A stretch of 15,300 nt of DNA. It comes from DATILI01 sp035476635. Its GTDB lineage: Bacteria; Pseudomonadota; Gammaproteobacteria; Burkholderiales; Burkholderiaceae_C. The position numbers and the translations under genes were made by a program. Each line of letters opens with the position of its first letter. Positions within the stretch are counted from its first letter, which is position 1. The notes under the pieces were generated by a model. That model was not told the origin of the DNA, made no database searches, and was given only the letters and a program-made list of their open reading frames with translations. The stretch is taken from assembly GCA_035476635.1 (NCBI GenBank), contig DATILI010000123.1, positions 1 through 15,300 of the forward strand, read 5' to 3'. Of the stretch, positions 1 through 6,320 are shown piece after piece.

Positions 1-295
1 CGCCAAGACCTTCCGCATGCAGCCCGACGTGTATGCGGTGCAAGGCTATGACACCGGCCTGCTGTTGGCGCAAGGGGCCGCGGCGGTCAATGGCGACCTC
101 AACAACCGCCCGGCGCTGTACAAGGCCCTGGAGTCCGCCACCATCGACAGCCCGCGCGGCAAATGGACCATGAGCAAGTCCCACAATCCGGTGCAGGACA
201 TGTACCTGCGCGTGGTCGAGAACAAGGAAAACAAGGTAATCGGCGTGGCCGCCAAGGCGCTGGCTGATTCGGGCGCCGGTTGCAAGATGGGTTGA
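1..295 (+). CDS. livK: Branched-chain amino acid-type ABC transporter substrate-binding protein, C-terminal part (5' truncated by window edge)
   Basis: The reading frame is open from base 2 and ends at TGA 293-295, giving the last 97 residues of a larger protein; the start lies outside the window. The fragment has the end pattern of periplasmic LivK/Peripla_BP_6 proteins: a stretch around YAVQGYDTG, then SPRGKWTMSKSHNPVQDMYL, and a closing segment VIGVAAKALADSGAGCKMG. In this family the protein binds its ligand in the periplasm and delivers it to the LivHM permease. The matching permeases and ATPases lie downstream on the same strand, with one exporter gene and a palindrome between. Ligand specificity cannot be read from the fragment. 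Many Burkholderiales relatives of this type sit beside aromatic catabolism genes, so an aromatic acid is as plausible as an amino acid. Confidence 0.88.
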   Translation, partial: AKTFRMQPDVYAVQGYDTGLLLAQGAAAVNGDLNNRPALYKALESATIDSPRGKWTMSKSHNPVQDMYLRVVENKENKVIGVAAKALADSGAGCKMG

Positions 296-320
296 GCCCG
301 CGGCGCTACCTCAGACTCTT

Positions 321-387
321 TCATGCCGGGCTTGACCCGGCATCCATGTTGGCGCACGCAGTGGATGCCGGGTCAAGCCCGGCATGA
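321..387. repeat. REP-like palindrome with perfect 26-bp arms
   Basis: Bases 321-346 are the exact reverse complement of 362-387, separated by a 15-base loop (347-361). Each arm is itself a small hairpin: ATGCCGGG and CCCGGCAT around CTTGA (or TCAAG). The element can therefore fold as one long hairpin or as two adjacent hairpins. It fills most of the gap between the binding-protein stop and the exporter start. No T-run follows either arm, so it is not a classic intrinsic terminator. It may still stabilise the upstream mRNA or damp transcription into the exporter-permease genes. The core resembles interspersed palindromes found in many copies in various proteobacterial genomes, but copy number here cannot be judged from one window. 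Confidence 0.85.
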
Positions 388-426
388 CACTTGCGATCGT
401 TTGCACGACTACCGCACTCCTTGCCC

Positions 427-1062
427 ATGACTCTCACCACCTACCTTCTCTACGTCGCCGCCGTGGCCCTGCTGATCCTCACGCCAGGTCCCACCATGCT
501 CATGTGCCTGACGAACTCGCTCAACCACGGACCCAGGCGCGCGATGACCTCGGCGGCCGGCGCCATCACCGCCGTCCTGGGCGTGATGCTCCTCTCGGCC
601 ATGGGCCTGGGCGCGCTGCTGGCGACGTCGGAAACGGCATTCACGGCGGCCAAGCTCATCGGTGCCGCCTACCTGATCTGGCTGGGCATCAAGACCTTCC
701 GCAGCGATACGGCGTTGCCGATGGATGAAGCCAACGGCACGGCCAGCGGCCCGTCGTCGCGCTCGTTTTACCTGCAGGGCTTTCTGGTGGGTGCGAGCAA
801 CCCCAAGGCCGTGCTGTTCTTTGCGGCCTTCTTCCCGCAGTTTCTGGATCCGGCCGCTCCCATGGCGCCGCAGTTCGCCATCCTCGCGCTGACCTTCGTG
901 GCGTTCGAGTTCAGCGTGCTCACGCTGTGCGCTCTGGGCGTCGCGCGCCTGGCGCCAATGCTGCGCACCAGCCGCCCCGTGCGCTGGGTCAACCGCATCT
1001 GCGGCGGCCTGTTCACCCTGATGGGCGCGCTGCTTTTGCTCACCACGCGCCGCAGCGCCTGA
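427..1062 (+). CDS. LysE/RhtB family amino acid exporter
   Basis: A 211-residue hydrophobic protein of the usual size for LysE/RhtB/LeuE inner-membrane exporters. It has about six predicted membrane segments, the N-terminal TPGP motif (residues 19-22) at the end of the first segment, and the conserved SNPK motif (124-127) before a phenylalanine-rich segment. The family exports amino acids or small related metabolites using the proton gradient. The ATG at 427 is preferred because it places the first membrane helix at the very N terminus as in relatives. An in-frame TTG at 391 overlaps nothing but would add 12 unusual residues. No good Shine-Dalgarno is visible. It lies between the binding-protein gene and livH and ends 15 bp before livH, so it is probably co-transcribed with the importer. 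The exported compound is unknown. Confidence 0.88.
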   Translation: MTLTTYLLYVAAVALLILTPGPTMLMCLTNSLNHGPRRAMTSAAGAITAVLGVMLLSAMGLGALLATSETAFTAAKLIGAAYLIWLGIKTFRSDTALPMDEANGTASGPSSRSFYLQGFLVGASNPKAVLFFAAFFPQFLDPAAPMAPQFAILALTFVAFEFSVLTLCALGVARLAPMLRTSRPVRWVNRICGGLFTLMGALLLLTTRRSA

Positions 1063-1077
1063 CCACCCCTACGCTCC

Positions 1078-1941
1078 ATGGATCTCGCAAATTTCCTGAT
1101 TCAACTGCTCAACAGCGTGCAGTACGGCCTGCTGCTGTTCATGCTGGCGGCCGGCCTCACGCTGATCTTCGGCATCATGGGCGTGGTCAACCTCGCGCAT
1201 GGCAGTTTCTACATGCTGGGCGCCTACATGGCGTATTCGCTGTCCGCCCTGTTCGGCAGCCTCACGCTGGCCATCCTGGGCGGCGCGGTGCTGGCCGTGG
1301 TATTCGGCCTGGCGCTCGAATGGCTGCTGTTCCGGCACTTCTACCACCGCGACCACCTTGACCAGGTGCTGCTGACCTTCGGCCTGATCTATATCTTCGA
1401 AGAGTTGCGCTCCATCCTCTGGGGCGACGATGTGCACGGGGTGCAGATTCCCGAGCTGCTCTCCGCCTCGATCCCGCTGACCGAAAACTTGTCGTACCCG
1501 GTCTACCGTCTGTTTATGTCGGGCGTTTGCGTGGCGCTGGCCGTCGGCCTGTACTTGCTGATCTCCAAGACGCGTCTGGGCATGAAGATCCGCGCCGGCG
1601 CATTCAACCGTGACATGACCGAGGCGCTGGGCATCAACATCAAGCTGATCCACGCCATCGTGTTTGCGCTGGGCGTCGGCCTGGCCACGGTGGCCGGCAT
1701 GATTGCCGCGCCGATCTCCAGCGTCTACCCGAACATGGGCTCGCAAGTGCTGATCATGTGCTTCGTCGTGGTGGTGATCGGTGGCATCGGCTCGGTACGC
1801 GGTGCGCTGATTTCGGCGCTGCTCGTGGGCCTGGTCGACACCTTCGGCAAGGTACTGCTGCCGCAAGTGGCCGGCATGCTGGTTTATATGTTGATGGCAG
1901 CAGTGCTGCTGTGGAAGCCTGAAGGGCTCTTCAAGCAATGA
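1078..1941 (+). CDS. livH: Branched-chain amino acid-type ABC transporter permease LivH
   Basis: A 287-residue membrane protein of typical LivH length. Near the N terminus it carries the family hallmark VNLAHGSFYMLGAY, and it has about eight hydrophobic segments. It contains the permease stretch AFNRDMTEALGINI, which couples to the ATPase, and ends in the usual LWKPEGLFKQ. LivH pairs with LivM to form the translocation pore of the high-affinity LIV-type importer. The ATG at 1078 follows the exporter stop by 15 bp, and its stop overlaps the livM start (ATGA, 1938-1941), implying translational coupling. The substrate may be a branched-chain amino acid or, given the pobA neighbourhood, an aromatic acid. 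Confidence 0.95.
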   Translation: MDLANFLIQLLNSVQYGLLLFMLAAGLTLIFGIMGVVNLAHGSFYMLGAYMAYSLSALFGSLTLAILGGAVLAVVFGLALEWLLFRHFYHRDHLDQVLLTFGLIYIFEELRSILWGDDVHGVQIPELLSASIPLTENLSYPVYRLFMSGVCVALAVGLYLLISKTRLGMKIRAGAFNRDMTEALGINIKLIHAIVFALGVGLATVAGMIAAPISSVYPNMGSQVLIMCFVVVVIGGIGSVRGALISALLVGLVDTFGKVLLPQVAGMLVYMLMAAVLLWKPEGLFKQ

Positions 1942-2951
1942 GTTCTCCAAAAGCAAACCTTGAAATCCTGCCGCGTGGCGTGCAGGTGGCACTTGGCCTG
2001 GGACTGGCCGCGCTCGTGGCATTTCCTTTCGTCGGCACCGACTTCTATGCACAGATGGTCGCACGCATGATGATCATGGCCATCTTCGCAATGAGCCTGG
2101 ACCTGCTGCTGGGCGTGACCGGCCTGGTGTCACTGGGCCACGCGGCGTTCTTCGGCGTGGCGGGCTACGCGCTGGCCTTTCTCACGCCGCAGGGCGAACC
2201 CGTGAGCCTGTGGTGGACGCTGCCGGCCGCCGTGGCCGCCTCGGGCCTGGCGGCGCTGGTGATCGGCTTCTTCGTGGTGCGCACGCACGGCATCTACTTC
2301 ATCATGGTGACCATGGCGTTTGCGCAGATGGTGTTTTACCTGTTCTTCGACAACAAGATACTCGGCGGCTCCGATGGCCTGTACATCAACTTCAAGCCGG
2401 GCGCCACGGTCTTCGGCTTCAGCCTTTTCGATCTGGACAACAAGCTGGTGTTCTATTACTTCACCCTGGCCTGCCTGATCGGCGTCTATGCCTTCCTGCG
2501 CCGCCTGCTGTTCAGCCCGTTCGGCCGGACACTGGCCGGCATTCGCATCAATGAGCATCGGATGCGCTCGATGGGCTTCTCGACCTTCGGTTACAAGCTC
2601 TCGGCCTTCACGCTGGCCGGCGCGCTTGCTGGCCTGGCCGGCTACCTCTGGGGCGCGCAGACTGGCTTCATGAATCCCGAGCTCATGGGTTTTCACATGA
2701 GCGCACACGCCATCATGATGGTGATCCTGGGCGGCATGGGCAACTTCGCGGGCGCCATCGTCGGCGCGTTCGCCTTCGAATACCTGCTGCATGTGTTCAA
2801 GGACCTGCCCACGATCGGCGCATTCAAGATCGGCAAGCATTGGCAGCTCTGGATGGGCCTCTTCATCGTTGCCGTCGTGGTGTTTGCGCCGCGCGGTTTG
2901 CTGGGGCTTGCAGAAAAGCTGATCAAGCGCAAGGAGGCTTCCAATGAGTGA
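1938..2951 (+). CDS. livM: Branched-chain amino acid-type ABC transporter permease LivM
   Basis: A 337-residue polytopic membrane protein. It has the LivM signature GLVSLGHAAFFGVAGYA in the first third and the cytoplasmic coupling loop GRTLAGIRINEHRMRSMGF followed by the glycine/alanine-rich helix AGALAGLAGYLWG. Near the C terminus it shows VILGGMGNFAGAIVGA and FAPRGLLGL. It forms the permease heterodimer with LivH. Its start overlaps the livH stop by four bases, and its stop lies 8 bp inside livG, so the three genes are translationally coupled. The N terminus (about 14 residues before the first helix) is short and normal for the family. Confidence 0.95.
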   Translation: MSSPKANLEILPRGVQVALGLGLAALVAFPFVGTDFYAQMVARMMIMAIFAMSLDLLLGVTGLVSLGHAAFFGVAGYALAFLTPQGEPVSLWWTLPAAVAASGLAALVIGFFVVRTHGIYFIMVTMAFAQMVFYLFFDNKILGGSDGLYINFKPGATVFGFSLFDLDNKLVFYYFTLACLIGVYAFLRRLLFSPFGRTLAGIRINEHRMRSMGFSTFGYKLSAFTLAGALAGLAGYLWGAQTGFMNPELMGFHMSAHAIMMVILGGMGNFAGAIVGAFAFEYLLHVFKDLPTIGAFKIGKHWQLWMGLFIVAVVVFAPRGLLGLAEKLIKRKEASNE

Positions 2952-3693
2952 GGTTCTTCTATCGGCAAAAAGCGTGACCAAGCGCTTCGGCGGCCTGGCT
3001 GCCGTCAACGAGGTTTCGGTCGATCTCTGGCGCGACCGCATCCACGCCGTGATTGGCCCCAATGGCGCGGGCAAGTCGACACTCACCAATCTGCTCTCCG
3101 GGGACATCGAGCCGACCTCGGGCAGCATCATGCTGGGCGGAGCCGAAATCACCGGCTGGAAGCCCGAGAGGATTTCCCGCTCGGGCCTGGGCCGCAGCTA
3201 CCAGAAGACCAACATCTTCCTGCCGTTCACGGTGTGGGAAAACGTCCGCCTGGCAGCGCAATCGCGCGCGCCGCATGCCGCCCGCTGGCTTAAGCGGGCC
3301 ACCAGTTTCACAGCCACCAACGAGCGGGCGACGCGCGCCATCGAACTCGCGGGCCTGCAACACCGCAAGAGCGCCATCGCCGGCACCATCAGCCACGGCG
3401 AGCAGCGCCAGTTGGAGATTGCGATGACCCTGGCCACCGAACCCCAGGTGCTGCTGCTGGATGAGCCCCTGGCCGGCATGGGCGTGGCCGAGGCCGAAAG
3501 CATGGTCGGCCTGCTGCAAAGATTGAAGAAGGACCACGCCATGATGCTGGTGGAGCACGACATGGATGCCGTATTCGCGCTGGCCGACCGGCTCACGGTC
3601 ATGGTCAATGGCCAAGTGATTGCAAGCGGCACACCGGCCGAGGTGCGCGCCGATGCGAATGTGCAGTCGGCCTACCTGGGCGAGGAACACTGA
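2944..3693 (+). CDS. livG: Branched-chain amino acid-type ABC transporter ATP-binding protein LivG
   Basis: A 249-residue cytoplasmic ATPase. Walker A is GPNGAGKST at residues 38-46 and the ABC signature is SHGEQ at 150-154. Walker B is LLLDEP around D173-E174, and the switch histidine is in VEHDMD (H205). These elements are all intact, so the protein should hydrolyse ATP. The start codon lies inside the end of livM (8-bp overlap), and the stop TGA is followed directly by the livF ATG. LivG normally forms a heterodimer with LivF on the cytoplasmic face of LivHM. The residues LGRSYQKTNIFLPFTVWENV (Q-loop region) also fit LivG. Confidence 0.95.
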   Translation: MSEVLLSAKSVTKRFGGLAAVNEVSVDLWRDRIHAVIGPNGAGKSTLTNLLSGDIEPTSGSIMLGGAEITGWKPERISRSGLGRSYQKTNIFLPFTVWENVRLAAQSRAPHAARWLKRATSFTATNERATRAIELAGLQHRKSAIAGTISHGEQRQLEIAMTLATEPQVLLLDEPLAGMGVAEAESMVGLLQRLKKDHAMMLVEHDMDAVFALADRLTVMVNGQVIASGTPAEVRADANVQSAYLGEEH

Positions 3694-4407
3694 ATGAGCG
3701 AAATCCTCATCGACGCCAAGGGGCTGAATACCTACTACGGCGCCAGCCACATCCTGCGCGGCATCGACTTCTCGGTGGGCCGCGGCGAGACCATTGGCCT
3801 GATGGGCCGCAACGGCATGGGCAAGAGCACGCTGCTCAAGAGCATCATGGGCCTGGTCAAGCCGCGCGGCGGCACGGTGCAGGTCGCGGGCAAGAACATG
3901 ACCGGCCGCGCGCCCTACGAAATCGCGCAGCTCGGCATCGCCTACGTGCCCGAGGGCCGGGGCATCTTCGGCAACCTGAGCGTGGTGGAAAACCTCAAGA
4001 TGGCGGCGCGGCCCGGCACGCGCGGGCAACGGGACTGGACGTATGAGCGCGTGCTCGAAACCTTCCCGCGGCTCACCGAGCGCCTGGGCCATGGCGGCCA
4101 GCAGCTCTCGGGCGGCGAGCAGCAGATGCTGACCATCGGCCGCGCGTTGATGACCAACCCCGACGTGCTGATCCTGGACGAAGCCACCGAAGGCCTGGCG
4201 CCGCTGATTGCCCGCGAGATCTGGCGCATCTGCGGGCTGATTCGCGAAAGCGGCATCAGCAGCGTGATCGTGGACAAGAACTGGAAGCACGTGACCCAGA
4301 TCACCGGGCGCAACGTGATCCTGGTCAAGGGCCAGGTGGTGTTTGCCGGCAGCTCGGCCGAACTGCACGCCAAGCCCGAGATACTGGCGCAGCACCTCGG
4401 GGTTTGA
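3694..4407 (+). CDS. livF: Branched-chain amino acid-type ABC transporter ATP-binding protein LivF
   Basis: A 237-residue ATPase. Walker A is GRNGMGKST (38-46), the Q-loop region is YVPEGRGIFGNLSVVENL, the signature is LSGGEQ (138-143), and Walker B is LILDEATEGLAP with D162-E163. Length and motif order match LivF, the partner of LivG. The ATG follows the livG stop without a gap. In the switch region, where LivF usually reads VEQN, this protein reads VDKN (193-196) and continues WKHVTQITGRNVILVKG. LivF already lacks the canonical histidine, so this is a variant rather than a clear loss. It is the last gene of the transporter operon and converges on the pirin gene with only 19 bp between stops. 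Confidence 0.93.
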   Translation: MSEILIDAKGLNTYYGASHILRGIDFSVGRGETIGLMGRNGMGKSTLLKSIMGLVKPRGGTVQVAGKNMTGRAPYEIAQLGIAYVPEGRGIFGNLSVVENLKMAARPGTRGQRDWTYERVLETFPRLTERLGHGGQQLSGGEQQMLTIGRALMTNPDVLILDEATEGLAPLIAREIWRICGLIRESGISSVIVDKNWKHVTQITGRNVILVKGQVVFAGSSAELHAKPEILAQHLGV

Positions 4408-4426
4408 GCGGCCGGCTCCGGCGCGC

Positions 4427-5299
4427 TCAGGCGGTGGCGGGAATCCGCCCCATCTTGCCGCTCTGGAAATCGGCAAACGCCTGGCGAATCTCGGCTTCGC
4501 TGTTCATCACGAAGGGCCCGTAGCCCACGATGGGCTCGTTGGTCGGTTCGCCGTTGAGCAGCAACAGCGTCGCATCCTCAACCGCCTCGAAGGCAAGCTG
4601 GGATCCGTCGCGCTCCATCACGGCGAGTTCGCCCTCGCGCGTGATTTCTCCGCCCGGCAGCTTGATGCTGCCCTTCAAGACGAACAATGCCGTGGTGTGC
4701 CCGCCGGGCAGCGCGAACTCCACGGGCTGGCCGGCCTTCACACGCAGGTCCCACACGTTCATGGGGCTGAAGGTGTGCGCCGGGCCCGCCTTGCCATCGT
4801 ATTGCCCGGCGATCACGCGCACAAAGCCTGCATTGCCCGGCAGATCCACCTTGGGAATCTGCCCATCGGTGATGCCCTGGTAGCCCGGCTTGGACATCTT
4901 GTCCTTGGCCGGCAGGTTGACCCAGAGCTGGATCATCTCGAACGGTCCGCCGCGCCTGGCGAATTCTCGGCCATGGAATTCCTCGTGCACGATGCCGCCG
5001 GCGGCCGTCATCCACTGCACGTCGCCCGGGCCGATGGTGCCGCCGCTGCCCGTGGAATCGCGGTGTTCCACCTCGCCTTCGTACACGATGGTCACGGTTT
5101 CAAAACCGCGATGCGGATGTTGGCCGACACCGCGCCGCGTTTCGGTCGGTGTGAATTCAGTCGGGCCGGCATAGTCAAGCAACAGGAAAGGCGACATTTC
5201 CTCGTGGATGTCGTTGTACGAAAAAATGCTGCGCACGGGGAAGCCGTCGCCAACCCAGTGGCGGCCGTTGTTGCGTTGGATGAAGGACAGTTTTTTCAT
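4427..5299 (-). CDS. Pirin family protein (bicupin, putative quercetinase-like)
   Basis: A 290-residue cupin protein of normal pirin length. The N-terminal cupin carries the motif GVGQHPHRGFETVTIVYEGE and, further on, MTAAGGIVHEEFH. Numbered from the ATG at 5299, H61, H63, H105 and E107 match the iron-binding His/His/His/Glu set of characterised pirins. Pirins are metal-binding bicupins; some cleave quercetin and others act in redox or stress responses, so the exact reaction is open. The ATG at 5299 is chosen over upstream in-frame ATGs at 5320 and 5386 because an AGGAG (complement of 5306-5310) sits six bases before it. The IclR-type regulator gene ends 87 bp upstream on the same strand, so the two could be co-transcribed, although an internal promoter is possible. 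Confidence 0.92.
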   Translation of the reverse strand: MKKLSFIQRNNGRHWVGDGFPVRSIFSYNDIHEEMSPFLLLDYAGPTEFTPTETRRGVGQHPHRGFETVTIVYEGEVEHRDSTGSGGTIGPGDVQWMTAAGGIVHEEFHGREFARRGGPFEMIQLWVNLPAKDKMSKPGYQGITDGQIPKVDLPGNAGFVRVIAGQYDGKAGPAHTFSPMNVWDLRVKAGQPVEFALPGGHTTALFVLKGSIKLPGGEITREGELAVMERDGSQLAFEAVEDATLLLLNGEPTNEPIVGYGPFVMNSEAEIRQAFADFQSGKMGRIPATA

Positions 5300-5305
5300 G
5301 AGGTA

Positions 5306-5310
5306 CTCCT
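5306..5310 (-). promoter_or_regulatory. Shine-Dalgarno site that fixes the pirin start
   Basis: The minus strand reads AGGAG here, six bases before the ATG at 5299. It lies inside the extra coding sequence that a start at 5320 or 5386 would require, which supports the shorter 290-residue pirin. Confidence 0.7.
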
Positions 5311-5375
5311 GAGCTTTCATGTTGGGTACTGGGGGCTGGTTTAACAGGTCACGCCAGCAGGAAACATCGTCCTGT

Positions 5376-5387
5376 ATTGTGAACAAT
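5376..5387. promoter_or_regulatory. Short inverted repeat at the regulator-pirin junction (possible operator)
   Basis: The plus strand reads ATTGTGAACAAT, two 5-bp inverted arms (ATTGT/ACAAT) around two bases, touching the last base of the upstream regulator gene. It is AT-rich against a GC-rich background and lies about 75-90 bp upstream of the pirin start. It could bind a transcription factor acting on pirin. No convincing -35/-10 pair is visible beside it. Confidence 0.3.
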
Positions 5388-6199
5388 CAGAGAAGCGGCC
5401 GTAGCTCCCGCGCCGCATCCAGCAACAACGGCAGCAGCTCGCGCTGCATCGCGCCAGCCACCAGCCGGTGGGGCGAAGCCACCACGTTCAGCGCGGCCAC
5501 CGTCTTGCCCTGCATGTTGCGCAGCGGAATCGCCAGCGCATGCACGCCTAGCTCGTGCTCTTCGCTCGCAAGGCAGTAGTCATCCACGCGCACCTGCTCC
5601 ACCAGCGCACGAAACTTCTTGGGGTCCACGGTGGTATGCGGCGTCAGGCGCGCCAACACCCGGCCCCCGGCCTGCGGCACTGGCCCCGGCCCTTTCATCC
5701 AGGCGTTGAATTCGGCCTTGGTCTTGGCAGCCAGCAACATGCGGCCGGTGGAAGTGGCATGCGCCGGCAGGCGCGCACCCAGGTGCAGGCCGTAAGCCAG
5801 CAAGCGCACAGGCCCGCCGGGCGTGGCCCGCCACTCGTTGCCGCTGCGCGCGACGATCACCACCTCGTCGCCGTCGAGCACCACGGCCGAGAACGACTCC
5901 TGCGTCTGCGCGGCCAACTGGTTCAATGTGGGCTGCAACAGGCGCGGCAAGCGTGCCGAGGCCAGATAGCTGCCGGAAAAGCGCAGCACCTTGGGTGCCA
6001 GCCAGAAATAGCTGCCATCGGTTTCGAGATAGCCCAGGTGCGTGAGCGTCAGCAGGTGGCGCCGGGCCGCAGCGCGCGTCATGCCCGCGCGCTGCGCGGC
6101 CAGCGTGGCGTTCAGGCGCTGGCGCTCGGTATCGAAACTTTCCAGCACAGCCATGCCCTTGGCCATGCCTTCGATGAAATCCGCCTTGGCGATGCTCAT
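5387..6199 (-). CDS. IclR family transcriptional regulator, PobR/PcaR-like
   Basis: A 270-residue protein with the IclR layout. An N-terminal winged helix-turn-helix spans about residues 8-75 (LNATLAAQRAGMTRAAARRH, then LGYLETDGSYFWLAPKVL). A GAF-like effector domain (about 85-265) includes LPAHATSTGRMLLA (144-157) and the stretch from DDYCLASEEHELGV through ALAIPLRN to ALNVV. The opening FIEGMAKGMAVLESFD resembles the PcaR/PcaU/PobR branch, which responds to protocatechuate, 4-hydroxybenzoate or beta-ketoadipate. A GAAGG Shine-Dalgarno (complement of 6207-6211) lies seven bases before the ATG. It is divergent from pobA with a 121-bp gap holding a palindrome plus an extra half-site, so it is probably the local pobA regulator and is likely autoregulated. 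The effector is inferred, not shown. Confidence 0.9.
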   Translation of the reverse strand: MSIAKADFIEGMAKGMAVLESFDTERQRLNATLAAQRAGMTRAAARRHLLTLTHLGYLETDGSYFWLAPKVLRFSGSYLASARLPRLLQPTLNQLAAQTQESFSAVVLDGDEVVIVARSGNEWRATPGGPVRLLAYGLHLGARLPAHATSTGRMLLAAKTKAEFNAWMKGPGPVPQAGGRVLARLTPHTTVDPKKFRALVEQVRVDDYCLASEEHELGVHALAIPLRNMQGKTVAALNVVASPHRLVAGAMQRELLPLLLDAARELRPLL

Positions 6200-6211
6200 G
6201 GGGCAACCTTC

Positions 6212-6244
6212 GCGCGATGATCGCGCAGCGCTGCCGATGATCGC
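6212..6244. promoter_or_regulatory. Three-half-site operator in the regulator/pobA divergent region
   Basis: GCGCGATGATCGCGC at 6212-6226 is a perfect 7-bp-arm palindrome around one base. The 10-mer CGATGATCGC within it (6215-6224) recurs exactly at 6235-6244, twenty bases (two helical turns) away. One palindrome plus a direct repeat of the half-site is the operator architecture known for the IclR-family regulators PobR and PcaU of Acinetobacter. The site abuts the regulator's Shine-Dalgarno and lies 77-109 bases upstream of the pobA start. This fits repression of the regulator's own gene and activation of pobA. Confidence 0.6.
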
Positions 6245-6320
6245 ACACTCGTCGCCCGCTGTACTGGCGGCAAACCGCTCGGACGCCTAAGCTTGCCAGT
6301 AGTCATCCAGGAGAGATTTC

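Noticed and set aside
1069..3152. Long minus-strand open frames opposite livH and livM
   Set aside because: Same GC-skew artefact; both permeases are clearly coded on the plus strand.
4408..4426. Possible bidirectional terminator between livF and pirin
   Set aside because: The only symmetry is GCCG-GCTC-CGGC, a 4-bp stem with no T-run on either strand.
2959..4476. A 505-codon minus-strand open frame opposite livG and livF
   Set aside because: The plus strand encodes two complete ABC ATPases with all motifs; the antisense product is His/Gln/Ala-rich low-complexity sequence and has no start signal.
4343..5344. A 333-codon plus-strand frame opposite the pirin gene
   Set aside because: Pirin on the minus strand has its metal ligands, normal length and a Shine-Dalgarno; the plus frame has no family resemblance.
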